Assembly: GCA_024226935.1 (NCBI GenBank)
Contig: JAAELK010000214.1
Location: 1-64,000, forward strand
Origin: Desulfobacteraceae bacterium
GTDB lineage: Bacteria > Desulfobacterota > Desulfobacteria > Desulfobacterales > Desulfobacteraceae
DNA: 64,000 nt
Reading direction: 5' to 3'
Below, piece after piece: positions 35,942 to 45,598 of this stretch. How positions within the stretch are numbered: position 1 is the first letter of the stretch; each line of letters begins with the position of its first letter. The position numbers were made by a program, and so were the translations under genes. The notes under the pieces are model-generated. The model was not told where the DNA came from and did no database searches. It worked only from the letters and a program-made list of their open reading frames with translations.

Positions 35942-36914
35942 TGGCATTTTAGACACACATTATGCGACAATTGTGGACAAAATTGATAATGGTATTGTAA
36001 TGCTGGACCAAAAAAATAATATCATTCTCTGGAATCCTTTCATGGAGAAGCACAGCGGGATAAAAGCAGAAGAAATAAACAAAAAAAATATTTTTGATGC
36101 TTTTTCGTATCTCTCCAAAAGCTGGCTTGAATTAAAACTTCAGAGCGTACGCTTACTCAAAAGCTATTCTTTTATCTCTTGGACACAACGTCCCTATCTC
36201 TTTCAATTCAAAGCCACAACAGGGTTTATTGAAGATCAGTTGACGTACATGTATCAGGACAGCACTTTTTTCCCCATTATGGATAATGGAAAAATCCATG
36301 TCTGTATTATCATTAAAGATGTTACTGAAAATGTCAACTTCAGCAACAAAATCGAAGAGATGAAAGACATAACACGGACCCTTGTCGAAATTGCAAATTA
36401 TGATGCCCTGACATCTATTTCAAATCGTGGTTATATCGAAAGCCAATTAATGCAGGAATTCAAAAGAGCCAAACGCTACAAGTCTGAATTTTCCCTCCTC
36501 ATGCTGGACATCGATCATTTTAAATCTATCAACGATGTCCACGGGCACCTTGCAGGAGATGACGTCTTAAAAGAGCTTTCCACAACTGTGACAGAACAGA
36601 TCCGGGATTCAGATCTTTTTGGCCGGTTTGGGGGTGAAGAGTTTATTGTCATCCTTTTAAATACATCAGAAGACACAACAATAATTGTTGCAGAAAGAAT
36701 TCGTAAAGCCGTTGAACAGCTCACCACCACCTATAAATCAGTTAATATCAACATAACAATCAGCCAGGGTTTTATTCAATATTCCCCGAAGATCAAAGAT
36801 TACCTTCAAATGCTCCACGATGCTGATCTCGCCCTTTATCATTCAAAAAAGAACGGCCGCAACCAAACCTCACAATTCAAAGATAATAAATGTTTATCCA
36901 TCCTGTCAGATTAA
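35934..36914 (+). CDS. Diguanylate cyclase with N-terminal PAS-like domain
   Basis: A 326-residue cytosolic protein without membrane spans. A PAS domain (about 10-140, beginning DKIDNGIVMLDQKNNIILWNPFMEKHSG) precedes a GGDEF domain (about 160-320). The active site is GGEEF at 233-237 and the allosteric I-site is RDSD at 224-227, five residues before it, so it should make cyclic di-GMP under product inhibition. It is the third gene of the coupled cassette; the regulator-phosphatase pair may control it. The second 31-bp direct repeat lies 165 bases after its stop. Confidence 0.95.
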   Translation: MNNGILDTHYATIVDKIDNGIVMLDQKNNIILWNPFMEKHSGIKAEEINKKNIFDAFSYLSKSWLELKLQSVRLLKSYSFISWTQRPYLFQFKATTGFIEDQLTYMYQDSTFFPIMDNGKIHVCIIIKDVTENVNFSNKIEEMKDITRTLVEIANYDALTSISNRGYIESQLMQEFKRAKRYKSEFSLLMLDIDHFKSINDVHGHLAGDDVLKELSTTVTEQIRDSDLFGRFGGEEFIVILLNTSEDTTIIVAERIRKAVEQLTTTYKSVNINITISQGFIQYSPKIKDYLQMLHDADLALYHSKKNGRNQTSQFKDNKCLSILSD

Positions 36915-37078
36915 ACTATTAATTTGCCCAAAATACCTAAGAATAAAAAAAAATCATCCAATTCCATTTACAGCCCCAAATTCCAATATTTGTGCGAACA
37001 AAAGAACTATACCAGCCGCATTCAGATACTTATCAAATTTTCATGGCCGGAGAAAAACTTTCTTGTGCAAACTTTGAT

Positions 37079-37109
37079 AAAAATGCAGACTGGTGGTGGA
37101 TTTGGGGGA
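37079..37109 (+). repeat. 31-bp direct repeat, right copy
   Basis: See 34678-34708; the two differ at 37089 and 37099. The rest of this 311-base gap (36915-37225) is AT-rich with no gene. Confidence 0.75.
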
Positions 37110-37225
37110 TTTAACAGGTGATTGACATAAAACAATGATTCTGCTATTTTGCGCGTCCTGTACTAAAGTTCAAGACATCTTTCTATACAAAACAATTAAA
37201 AACCCATGGCTATAAAGGACATATA

Positions 37226-38401
37226 ATGCCCAATTTTAATGATACCCACTTCCGGGAGATAGAAAATCAACAATTCAATAACGACTCTTATAATGAGATT
37301 ATAGAGCGGATGGATAAAGATTCTGTCAAGTATATTGTAATAAATGATATCAGTAGAATCAAATCCCATAAAAACAACCATAAAAGAGCAAAATTTTGTA
37401 ATAAATATTGTTTTAAGTTTCACGAGCAAATCTCCGGTGTCAGATTCTATAAAGTTTTTTTAAACACAGCCTATGATATTACCCTAGCCAAAAAATTCAG
37501 ATTGGCCATTGACAAACAATCCTATTACATAATCCTTCCTGAAAAACAGATGTTGGGCCTACAGCTTATAGGCCTTGAAACAATGGATTTAAGATATGAA
37601 GAGATTGTAAATTTTTTATCGTCAAACACAAAAAAAATTCTTCTTAATGGAGATAGCTCAACTATTAATTTTGATTTTTTCAATAAAATTAATGGTCAGA
37701 CACTTGTGAGAAAATTGTTTTCCAAGCTGTATAACAGCAAGTTAAAATGTACATTTCCTCTGTTAGCCAGTGGATTCTTCCCACAAGAGGATGCACCTGC
37801 CCTAAAAAAGGGTAATCCTATTGGATTTAAGGTTGGAAACAGGCATTTGTATGCAACAAATTATACCAGACTGAGCATGAACCACAATGTAGATACAAAT
37901 AAAAGCATATTGCCTCAACCAGGATCAAACCCCCTTGCTTTAGCTTTTTTTGATGCTGCAAACAAAATAAAAGAAGACAAGGATTTAAAAATTTATCATC
38001 AAAGACGGGCAAGGCTGTTTTATAATCGAAAAGAAAAGAATAAGAAGTATACAGATAAATACGACTCCTGTGTTCCTTCCTGTGTAACTAATGCATTTTA
38101 TAACCCGCATAGGGGGAGGATCCAAACTCTTACTACCAGATCCATACCAAAGGGAAATGACCTTGAGCATATTCAACCAAAATTTCGCCATTTCATAACT
38201 AGTGATCGCACTAAAAATGGACAAAGTCCCTTTATCCATAAAGATCAATATAATCAGTATAAAGGAACAATGAATCCAAGCAACAATGCAAACGGATATA
38301 ATCCGCCTGACATGGTGAATGGAAATGTTTCAAACACCCCACTTTTTTGCGATGATAATGCATCTGTTGTAGCACAACTGCTCATGGGGCCTCCTGAATA
38401 A
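37226..38401 (+). CDS. Orphan hypothetical protein, 391 aa
   Basis: Not recognised. A soluble, basic protein, AT-rich in base composition. An AAAGGAC site precedes the ATG. The middle holds GFFPQEDAPALKKGNPIGFKVGNRHLYATNYTRLSMN; the last third is Asn- and Pro-rich, with a Cys pair in SCVPSC. No signal peptide, membrane span or known motif. Composition like that of the kinase-like gene at 19.8-21.3 kb suggests a similar origin by transfer, but no shared motif was found. A large hairpin follows. Confidence 0.5.
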   Translation: MPNFNDTHFREIENQQFNNDSYNEIIERMDKDSVKYIVINDISRIKSHKNNHKRAKFCNKYCFKFHEQISGVRFYKVFLNTAYDITLAKKFRLAIDKQSYYIILPEKQMLGLQLIGLETMDLRYEEIVNFLSSNTKKILLNGDSSTINFDFFNKINGQTLVRKLFSKLYNSKLKCTFPLLASGFFPQEDAPALKKGNPIGFKVGNRHLYATNYTRLSMNHNVDTNKSILPQPGSNPLALAFFDAANKIKEDKDLKIYHQRRARLFYNRKEKNKKYTDKYDSCVPSCVTNAFYNPHRGRIQTLTTRSIPKGNDLEHIQPKFRHFITSDRTKNGQSPFIHKDQYNQYKGTMNPSNNANGYNPPDMVNGNVSNTPLFCDDNASVVAQLLMGPPE

Positions 38402-38456
38402 GTTTAATCAACAATGGTTCTCTCTTTGAATTAAACTCTTTTTGTAAACCCAGGCT

Positions 38457-38509
38457 GCCCATCCCGGCACAGGTAGGTTATGTTGTACCTGTGCCAGAAT
38501 GGGACCATT
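38457..38509 (+). terminator. Hairpin after the orphan gene
   Basis: GGCACAGGTA (38467-38476) pairs with TACCTGTGCC (38493-38502) around a 16-base loop; flanking CCCAT/ATGGG extends the stem with a bulge. There is no T-tract, so its role as a terminator is uncertain. The remaining gap to glnE (38402-38726) holds no other visible feature. Confidence 0.5.
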
Positions 38510-38726
38510 GTCCACATCCAATCATTTTTCATATTTTCCCTGCCAGATTTCATCGAAAAAAACAGTCGCATTTGTATCCATTTTTTTTCTTGACCTAAAT
38601 CCCGGGGTCTGCAATGTTGAACTCTTAAGTTTTAACCCATTGTAAGGAATCAATAATGAAATTTACCATTGACCATTTTAATACTTCATATGCCCTTCAC
38701 AAAAACCTTTAATATCAGGCAAACAC

Positions 38727-41681
38727 ATGTACCCCACACCGGACCAAAAATTTATTGACGGTATTTTTCCAAATCTTGATCCTTCACTGTCAACTCTCCT
38801 TAATAAACGGATGAATTCATTTTATGAAAGCCTTGAAAACAATGGGTATAAAATAGCCAAAGATCTGATCCAAACACCGGAATTGGTGCAGGTAATGCTG
38901 TTCAGTGAATATATTGCCGACAACATATCCAGAAATCCTGGTATCTATGAAAAATTGTTGAACACCGGGGATCTTTTTCTTTCCTATTCCGATCATACCT
39001 ATCTTAACAGGCTTGAAAAAGCCATGTCCCGGGAAAACCTGGATATGGCTTTTGTTAAAGAAACCCTACTTGCTGTCAAACTATATGAATCCATCCGCAT
39101 TGCATGGCGGGATCTTGTGGGTAGGGCTGAGCTTAACGAGACCCTGCGGGACCAATCAACCCTTGCTGAAGCCTGTGTGCGGTTTGGTTTTGACTTTTTG
39201 TATGCTAATCTTTGTCAACGTCTTGGCACCCCCAGTGATGCCAATGGAAATTTCCAGCAGATCATTGTCCTGGGCATGGGAAAGCTTGGAGCCTGGGAGC
39301 TCAATTTTTCATCTGATATTGATTTGATTTTTGTCTATCCAAGGTCAGGCTATACCACGGGCAAAAATCCAATTTCCAATGATGAATTTTTTACAAAACT
39401 TTGCCGGGATTTTTTAAAGCTGTTTACCATGGGAGGCGGGACAAATTTTTTCCGGGTGGATACCAGACTACGACCTTTCGGGGCCGGAGGCCCCCTTGTC
39501 ATGAGCGCAACAGCCTTTGAAGATTATTACCAGGCCCAGGGTCGGGAATGGGAACGGTACGCCATGATCAAAGCAAGACCCATTGCAGGGGATATCGATG
39601 AAGGGCATGCCCTGTTGAAGGCGTTAAAACCCTTCGTATATCGGCGATATTTTGATTATGGTTCCTTTGATTCTTTCAGGGAGATGAAGCATAGAATTAC
39701 CCTCCAGGTAAAAAATGCAAAACTTAAAAACAATATTAAACTTGGGGCCGGCGGTATCCGGGAGATTGAATTTTTTGGCCAGTTGTTTCAACTCATCCGG
39801 GGAGGAGTAGAACCAGGGCTTCAGGAGCAACAGATTCTCAAAGTGCTGAAATTGTTACAAATCCATCAATGTATCAATAAAAAGACCAAAGAGCATTTAA
39901 AGAGTTCCTATCTCTTCTTGCGATTGGTGGAAAACAGACTCCAGGAATACCGGGATCGCCAAACCCATGATATCCCTGTCAAGGCAGACCAGCGCCTGAT
40001 TCTGGCCCTGTCCATGGGCTTTGATTCTTTTGAAGCCTTTAACCAGGAGCTTTCACGTATTTTAAACCTGGTCCATGGTCACTTTTCCCAGTTATTAGTA
40101 ACCCAGGAGGAAGAAAATACAGATACACAAACCCAGCTTCTCAGGGAAATGTGGACCAATATCAATGATCCCCAGTTTACATCGGATGCGGTTGAGGTTG
40201 CAGGATATGGGGACCCGGATCAGGTATTATCCATCTTAAAAACCCTCGCCTGCCATCCAAATACCCAACGCCTTACTCCCAACGGCAGAAAAAAATTAGC
40301 CCGGCTCATGCCAATGCTGGTCAAAAAAGCAGGACAAAAAGACGAAGCCCAATCGGTACTCAATAAATTGATCGATCTTGTGATCACCATTGAACGCAGA
40401 ACCTGTTATCTTTCCCTGCTCATTGAAAACAAGGGAGCACTCGATACCCTCATTATCCTGGCCCGGAAGAGTCCCTGGATCATCACCTTTTTAAGTCAGC
40501 ATCCTGTATTATTGGATGAACTCATGCATCCTGCCACCCTGTACGCACCTCCCAAAAAACATGTTCTGGAAAAGGAGATGGCAGACCGGATGGCAAAAAT
40601 TGCCGCAGGTGATGTAGAATATCTGCTGGAAGAACTTTGTATTTTTTGCCAAATCAATACCCTGCGGGTAGCTGCCGCAGATGTCAGTGGAAATTATCCC
40701 CTCATGAAAGTCAGTGACCATCTGACATATATTGCCGAAACGGTACTCACACAAGTTCTTAAAATTTCCTGGGATATTGTAACCCAAAAGTATGGGCTAC
40801 CAACGGGAGTGAAAGGTAAAATTGATGAATCATATGGATTTGCCATTGTTGCCTATGGAAAAGTTGGGGGTCTTGAAATGGGATATAAATCAGATTTGGA
40901 CCTGGTCTTTCTCTACCAGGCTGAACCCGGCATGACAAGCGGTGGAAAAGGGTGCAGAACAATTGACAATATCCGGTTTTATTCAAATCTGGGCCAAAGG
41001 ATCATCAATGCCCTGACCATACACACCTCTGCCGGCAAGCTTTACGGCGCTGATATGCGACTTCGCCCCGGGGGAAGTTCAGGTATGATTGTTTCCCACA
41101 TTGACGCCTTTGAAGATTATCTGGAAAATCAGGCATGGACTTGGGAACACCAGGCCCTCATACGAGCCCGCCCCATTACGGGAGATCCGGCCCTCTTTTC
41201 CCGGTTTAACAAAATCCGGGAAAAAGTGCTGAAAAAAAAACGGGATCCAGCCACCTTGCAAAAAGAGGTCAATGAGATGCGCCAGCGCCTCCGAGAAAAG
41301 CATTTGAGCCGTGAAAAAGGCCAATTTGATCTCAAGCAGGATATGGGAGCAATTGTGGATATCGAATTTCTGGTCCAATACCTGATTTTGAAAAACGCCC
41401 ACGATTTTTCCGATATCACAGTATGGACCGATAATATTCGTCTCATGGAAAGCCTGAGCCTTGAAGCAATTATTTCAGGTGCCGAAAGTCAGATTCTTCA
41501 GGAGGCATATGTGGATATGAGACGGGTTATACACAGGTTGACCCTCCAGGAAAAAGCACTGATCGTTCCGGACAATTTATTCCTGGATACAGCAAAGGCA
41601 GTAAGAAAAATTTACAACACCCACATAACACCTGAAAGAAAGGATCAGGAGAGTAAAAACAAACTCAATGCCGGCCAATAG
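38727..41681 (+). CDS. glnE: Glutamine synthetase adenylyltransferase/deadenylyltransferase
   Basis: A 984-residue, two-headed regulator of nitrogen assimilation: it adenylylates glutamine synthetase when nitrogen is plentiful and removes the AMP when it is scarce. Both nucleotidyltransferase heads are seen, the first with GMGKLGAWELNFSSDIDLIFVYPR and the second with AYGKVGGLEMGYKSDLDLVFLY, each carrying the DxD metal pair. GAGGIREIEFFGQLFQLIRGG and MRQRLREKHL support the call. Length is close to that of the E. coli enzyme (about 946). Its last 37 bases overlap the 3' end of the convergent dctM. No glnA, glnB or glnD is nearby. Confidence 0.96.
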   Translation: MYPTPDQKFIDGIFPNLDPSLSTLLNKRMNSFYESLENNGYKIAKDLIQTPELVQVMLFSEYIADNISRNPGIYEKLLNTGDLFLSYSDHTYLNRLEKAMSRENLDMAFVKETLLAVKLYESIRIAWRDLVGRAELNETLRDQSTLAEACVRFGFDFLYANLCQRLGTPSDANGNFQQIIVLGMGKLGAWELNFSSDIDLIFVYPRSGYTTGKNPISNDEFFTKLCRDFLKLFTMGGGTNFFRVDTRLRPFGAGGPLVMSATAFEDYYQAQGREWERYAMIKARPIAGDIDEGHALLKALKPFVYRRYFDYGSFDSFREMKHRITLQVKNAKLKNNIKLGAGGIREIEFFGQLFQLIRGGVEPGLQEQQILKVLKLLQIHQCINKKTKEHLKSSYLFLRLVENRLQEYRDRQTHDIPVKADQRLILALSMGFDSFEAFNQELSRILNLVHGHFSQLLVTQEEENTDTQTQLLREMWTNINDPQFTSDAVEVAGYGDPDQVLSILKTLACHPNTQRLTPNGRKKLARLMPMLVKKAGQKDEAQSVLNKLIDLVITIERRTCYLSLLIENKGALDTLIILARKSPWIITFLSQHPVLLDELMHPATLYAPPKKHVLEKEMADRMAKIAAGDVEYLLEELCIFCQINTLRVAAADVSGNYPLMKVSDHLTYIAETVLTQVLKISWDIVTQKYGLPTGVKGKIDESYGFAIVAYGKVGGLEMGYKSDLDLVFLYQAEPGMTSGGKGCRTIDNIRFYSNLGQRIINALTIHTSAGKLYGADMRLRPGGSSGMIVSHIDAFEDYLENQAWTWEHQALIRARPITGDPALFSRFNKIREKVLKKKRDPATLQKEVNEMRQRLREKHLSREKGQFDLKQDMGAIVDIEFLVQYLILKNAHDFSDITVWTDNIRLMESLSLEAIISGAESQILQEAYVDMRRVIHRLTLQEKALIVPDNLFLDTAKAVRKIYNTHITPERKDQESKNKLNAGQ

Positions 41682-42925
41682 GTGATAATTAAAACCGCTA
41701 ATAAGAGAACCAGCATAAAGGGAATGGCTGCCCGATAGATATCCACAATGGGTTTATTGAACCTGTAACTTGCAATAAACAGGTTCATACCCACGGGCGG
41801 TGTAAAATATCCGATCTGCATATTGGCCAGAAAAATAATCCCCAGGTGTATAGGATTAACTCCATATTCAAGGGCCACGGGCAAGATCAACGGCACCACG
41901 ATAATGATGGCCGAAAAAATATCCAGGATGGCACCCAGAACCAAGAGGAAAATATTTAAAAGAATTAGAAAAACCAATTTATTGCTTACAAAGACCTGAC
42001 ACATGGTAAAAAGCTTCATGGGAACTTCTGCATCGATCAAAAAATCTGTTAATGCCAGAGAAACTCCCAGAATCAAAAGTATCCCCCCCACCATGATCAT
42101 GGATTCCCGAATAATATCAGTGAGCTGAACTAATTGAATTTCTTTATAAATAAATACTTCAACCACCAACACATACATGGCAGTGACTGCAGCGGCTTCG
42201 GACACGGCAAAATATCCTGAATAGATACCTGCAAACACAAAAATTGGTAAAGGGATTTCCCAGGCCGCTTCTTTTATGGCCAAAAAAGCATTTTTCCAGG
42301 AAAATTTTACCAGGGGAAGAGGTTTTTTTTTATTGACCCAGATACTCCACAAAGAGAGCATAAAAATCATTAGAATAGCCGGGAAAATACCGGCAATAAA
42401 CAAATCCTCAATGGAAATTTGAACACCGCCACCCATCTGCTGGGCAATAATACCGTATAAAATTAAAGGAAGAGATGGGGGCAACAGTAAACCTAAGCTT
42501 CCAGAAGTTGTTACAAGCCCCAAACTGAAATCATCCTGGTATCCGGCATGTTTTAAAGCAGGATACAACAGGGCGCCCATGGCCACGATGGTGACCCCGG
42601 AGGCTCCGGTAAAGGCTGTAAAAAGAGCTGATACCACAAATGCCACGATGGCAAGCCCCCCCGGCATCCACCCCATGAAGGCCTGGGTCAGACAGACCAG
42701 GCGCCGGGAGGCATTGCTTTCCCCCAGCAGGTAGCCTGTAAAAGTAAACAAGGGAAGAGCCAGGAGAATGGGAGTATCGACAATTCTATACAAATCAATG
42801 GCTATGATGGATAGATCAATTTGTGACATATGGAACCCGGCCATGGCCGCTGCAATGATAATGACAAACAGAGGAGCCCCCAAAAGAGCAATCAGAATAA
42901 GTATGCCGATAAACAGATAAATCAT
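41645..42925 (-). CDS. dctM: TRAP transporter large permease (DctM)
   Basis: A 426-residue, 12-span membrane subunit with conserved loops ALPLFTFTGYLLGES, GWMPGGLAIVAFVVSALFTAFTGASGVTIVAMG, and NMQIGYFTPPVGMNLFIASY. It carries solute inward with Na+ in partnership with DctQ and DctP. It overlaps dctQ by 4 bases and, at the other end, overlaps the convergent glnE by 37 bases. Confidence 0.95.
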   Translation of the reverse strand: MIYLFIGILILIALLGAPLFVIIIAAAMAGFHMSQIDLSIIAIDLYRIVDTPILLALPLFTFTGYLLGESNASRRLVCLTQAFMGWMPGGLAIVAFVVSALFTAFTGASGVTIVAMGALLYPALKHAGYQDDFSLGLVTTSGSLGLLLPPSLPLILYGIIAQQMGGGVQISIEDLFIAGIFPAILMIFMLSLWSIWVNKKKPLPLVKFSWKNAFLAIKEAAWEIPLPIFVFAGIYSGYFAVSEAAAVTAMYVLVVEVFIYKEIQLVQLTDIIRESMIMVGGILLILGVSLALTDFLIDAEVPMKLFTMCQVFVSNKLVFLILLNIFLLVLGAILDIFSAIIIVVPLILPVALEYGVNPIHLGIIFLANMQIGYFTPPVGMNLFIASYRFNKPIVDIYRAAIPFMLVLLLAVLIITYWPALSLFLLS

Positions 42926-43425
42926 GATTTCTTGAAAATAAGCGAAACAAGAAGATTGATTGAAAAAAGGGTGTACCGGATACAGATCACCAAAAAGGCA
43001 ATGGGGATGATCGTTTCACAGACCCAGGCCGGCACATTGCCAAAAGCGATGAAGTTATCGCCCATTTCCATTATGACAAATTTAAGACTGAACCAAGCCA
43101 TTAAGGCCGTGACCACCACTGTAAATATATGGACAACCAGGGTGGTGATTTTTTTAATCCGGACCGACAGATATCGGGAAAGAATATCAACACTGATATG
43201 ATTATCGGTTCTGCTGGCGACCATGGCACCGATAAGGCCGATCCAGAGCACCAGTATCCGGACCATGGAATCACCCCACAAAATGCCGGAATCAAAAAAA
43301 TTTCTCAGGAAAATTTGAAGAACAGCCATGGTAATCATGATCAGCAACAGACCTACCAATATACCGTCTTCAATTTTTTGAACCAGGGAGATAATAGCGG
43401 AAAACAAAATAGATTTATTGGTCAT
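42922..43425 (-). CDS. dctQ: TRAP transporter small permease (DctQ)
   Basis: A 167-residue protein with four spans; LLLIMITMAVLQIFLRNFFDSGILWGDSMVRILVLWIGLIGA is the DctQ signature region. I start at the ATG at 43425, whose first codons overlap the dctP stop by 11 bases; an upstream ATG at 43449 gives eight extra residues and a deeper overlap. Functions as the accessory subunit joined to DctM in the membrane. Confidence 0.93.
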   Translation of the reverse strand: MTNKSILFSAIISLVQKIEDGILVGLLLIMITMAVLQIFLRNFFDSGILWGDSMVRILVLWIGLIGAMVASRTDNHISVDILSRYLSVRIKKITTLVVHIFTVVVTALMAWFSLKFVIMEMGDNFIAFGNVPAWVCETIIPIAFLVICIRYTLFSINLLVSLIFKKS

Positions 43426-44437
43426 GGGAGCCCGGCAATTTCCTGGCATGAAACTCCATTAAAAGATGATCCATTTTATCCACCGCATCCTTTGGCAAGA
43501 TGCCCGAATCCACCATGGTTCGTGACGCAATCACGGCTATTTTCAACCATTCATCCCTGGTGGGTTTATCCGGAGAGATAAATTTAATCCCCTGGTTTTT
43601 CAATGCAGCAACGGCTTTAATGTCATCTTTCCGGTTTTGCAGATCAATTTGCCTGAAGGCATTGGTCATGACCCTGGTAACTATCTCCTGATCCCGGGGG
43701 GTCAAAGTTAAAAATTTTTTCTTGTCTATGGCGAGAATCGCATGGAGGTAAATCAAGGGAATATCGGTGACAAATTTGATCTGGGTATGCCATTGAAGCA
43801 CAATGGCCCCCATGGGAGAGGTGGCCACAGTGTCAATGAGCCCCGATTGCAGACCGGCTCTGACATCTGCTATGGGCAGGGGAATGGGAGTAACGCCAAA
43901 GGCTGCAATTGCATCCTGGGAAAGCTTATCATTATCTGGAATCCACACCTTGCGTTGCCTTAAGTCCTGGATAGTTTCAATGGGTTCCTTGGACATGATA
44001 TAGGCAAAGCCCCCGCCGGTGAGCCCGAATGTGACAAAGCCCGCCTTGTCCAGTCCATCAATAATGAAAGCATCCATGTGTTTGCGTACATAATCCACCT
44101 CGGCAAGATTTGTAAATTTCATGGGCTGGGCATAAATCTGGTTAGCCGGGAAGAACATTGACAGGCTACCGCCGACAACCGCACCTCCCTGAAGTTGTTT
44201 AATACGGATTTTACGAAGTACAGTCTTATCATTTCCCATGACTCCACCAGGATAAAATTTAAATTTTATCCGATTTTGGGTCTCCACGGCGACCTCTTTA
44301 GCGCCTTGACGCATTTTTTCCATCCACATTGAACCTTCGGGTGACAAAGTAGCGATTTTAAAGGTAATTGCATATCCAGGCACACAACCCATGAATAAAA
44401 ATAAAGAGATGAGATAAACTTGTTTTATAAATGACAT
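43415..44437 (-). CDS. dctP: TRAP transporter substrate-binding protein (DctP)
   Basis: A 340-residue periplasmic protein. The signal segment ends near CVPGYA, and the same stretch (LFMGC) could serve as a lipobox. The mature part has the family marks FKIATLSPEGSMWMEKMRQG, the RIKFKFYPGGVMGNDKTVLRKIR strand, the KVWIPDN region and DVRAGLQSGLIDTVATSP with the conserved Arg that binds carboxylate ligands. That Arg suggests an organic acid substrate, but which one cannot be told. Ribosome site GGGAGA before the ATG. Order tatT-dctP-dctQ-dctM is a single operon. Confidence 0.93.
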   Translation of the reverse strand: MSFIKQVYLISLFLFMGCVPGYAITFKIATLSPEGSMWMEKMRQGAKEVAVETQNRIKFKFYPGGVMGNDKTVLRKIRIKQLQGGAVVGGSLSMFFPANQIYAQPMKFTNLAEVDYVRKHMDAFIIDGLDKAGFVTFGLTGGGFAYIMSKEPIETIQDLRQRKVWIPDNDKLSQDAIAAFGVTPIPLPIADVRAGLQSGLIDTVATSPMGAIVLQWHTQIKFVTDIPLIYLHAILAIDKKKFLTLTPRDQEIVTRVMTNAFRQIDLQNRKDDIKAVAALKNQGIKFISPDKPTRDEWLKIAVIASRTMVDSGILPKDAVDKMDHLLMEFHARKLPGSHDQ

Positions 44438-44479
44438 TAAGCTCTCCCGTGCATCGTGGATTCAATGGATAATGGGAAG

Positions 44480-45358
44480 TTAAAAATAATCATCCGCATC
44501 ATCCAACAATTGTCGGGCCTGTTTTTGTGCATAAATATTTATCAGTGTATAACCGGGCACAACAGGATCAGTATCTATCACCTCGGTAAGCAATGCATCA
44601 TGCAACTGCCTGTTAAATATCATTTTTGCATACAATTTAGCGAACATAACCTTAGCCATGAGATTTTTACCCCGGGACAAGTCAATGGCTTTTTCAAAAT
44701 AAATTTTTCCCTGGTCCGGTTTTCCACCCAGAGCCGGGGGTAAAAAAGTAGCCATTGTGCCAAGATACAAAAATGCAGCTCCGTCCTTATAGCTTTCATC
44801 CAGCTGGGTCACCTTCAGCATGATGACTTCAATTCGAGAGATATCAGCCAGGGCATTAAAATCATTTGTATTAACCATAATCCAAGCGGCCCAGGCATTG
44901 CCCAGGGCAAAAAGATAGGGCAGATCATCCCTGTCCATGGAGGCGACAACCCCTTGAACTTTCCCAAAGGATTTATCCTTCAAACCGCAGGCATCATCAT
45001 TGGAAATACACAGGGCCTTATCTGCATAATTTACGGCCTTATTCACCATTTTACGGGATCGTTGCAGATCTGTGACAAACAGATCTGCATAGGCCAGGTA
45101 TAATTGGGCTGCCGTTGCCAGCATTTCTTTGGAATCCGGGTCTTCACTGATCAGGCTGTCAACCATGAGAAGATAAGCAGGAGCCCCTGCTTCAACCATG
45201 GATAGATCATCATTATTGACAATGGTGCTGGTCAAATGGGCCATCATATCAGACTTAATGGAACAGCCGGAAGACAAGATTATCATCATAAATCCAATGG
45301 CAAAGAATGATGAAAAAAAACTGCCCGTGATCTGAATGCCTGGAATCAAAAATTTCAT
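44480..45358 (-). CDS. TatT-family TRAP-associated lipoprotein
   Basis: A 292-residue lipoprotein: hydrophobic N-terminus and lipobox SSGC followed by SIKSDM, then a helical, TPR-like body. Marks of the TatT (T component) family include the start MMAHLTSTIVNNDDLSMVEAGAPAYLLMVDSLI, the LYLAYADLF helix and the conserved TFLPPALGGKPDQGKIYFEKAIDLS stretch. Such proteins form trimers that contact the TRAP binding protein and may hold a hydrophobic ligand. It lies 42 bases upstream of dctP. Confidence 0.9.
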   Translation of the reverse strand: MKFLIPGIQITGSFFSSFFAIGFMMIILSSGCSIKSDMMAHLTSTIVNNDDLSMVEAGAPAYLLMVDSLISEDPDSKEMLATAAQLYLAYADLFVTDLQRSRKMVNKAVNYADKALCISNDDACGLKDKSFGKVQGVVASMDRDDLPYLFALGNAWAAWIMVNTNDFNALADISRIEVIMLKVTQLDESYKDGAAFLYLGTMATFLPPALGGKPDQGKIYFEKAIDLSRGKNLMAKVMFAKLYAKMIFNRQLHDALLTEVIDTDPVVPGYTLINIYAQKQARQLLDDADDYF

Positions 45359-45598
45359 GGCCGAATAAAAACCTCATTATTAGATTATCAATAACAACGT
45401 TCATATACAAAAATAAAAGTTAGCTTGTTTTCATTCAAAAAGCAACCAGGATTTAACCCAGGGTCCAGTCTTTTTGTAATGGTATTGGAATACCGTTTTT
45501 ATATTGAGTATTTAACTAAATAAAGGTATAAGTTAGCAAATAAAGGTGTTCACATGGCATTTTGAAAAAATAAGGGTATACAAAAACTTTAAAAAAAT

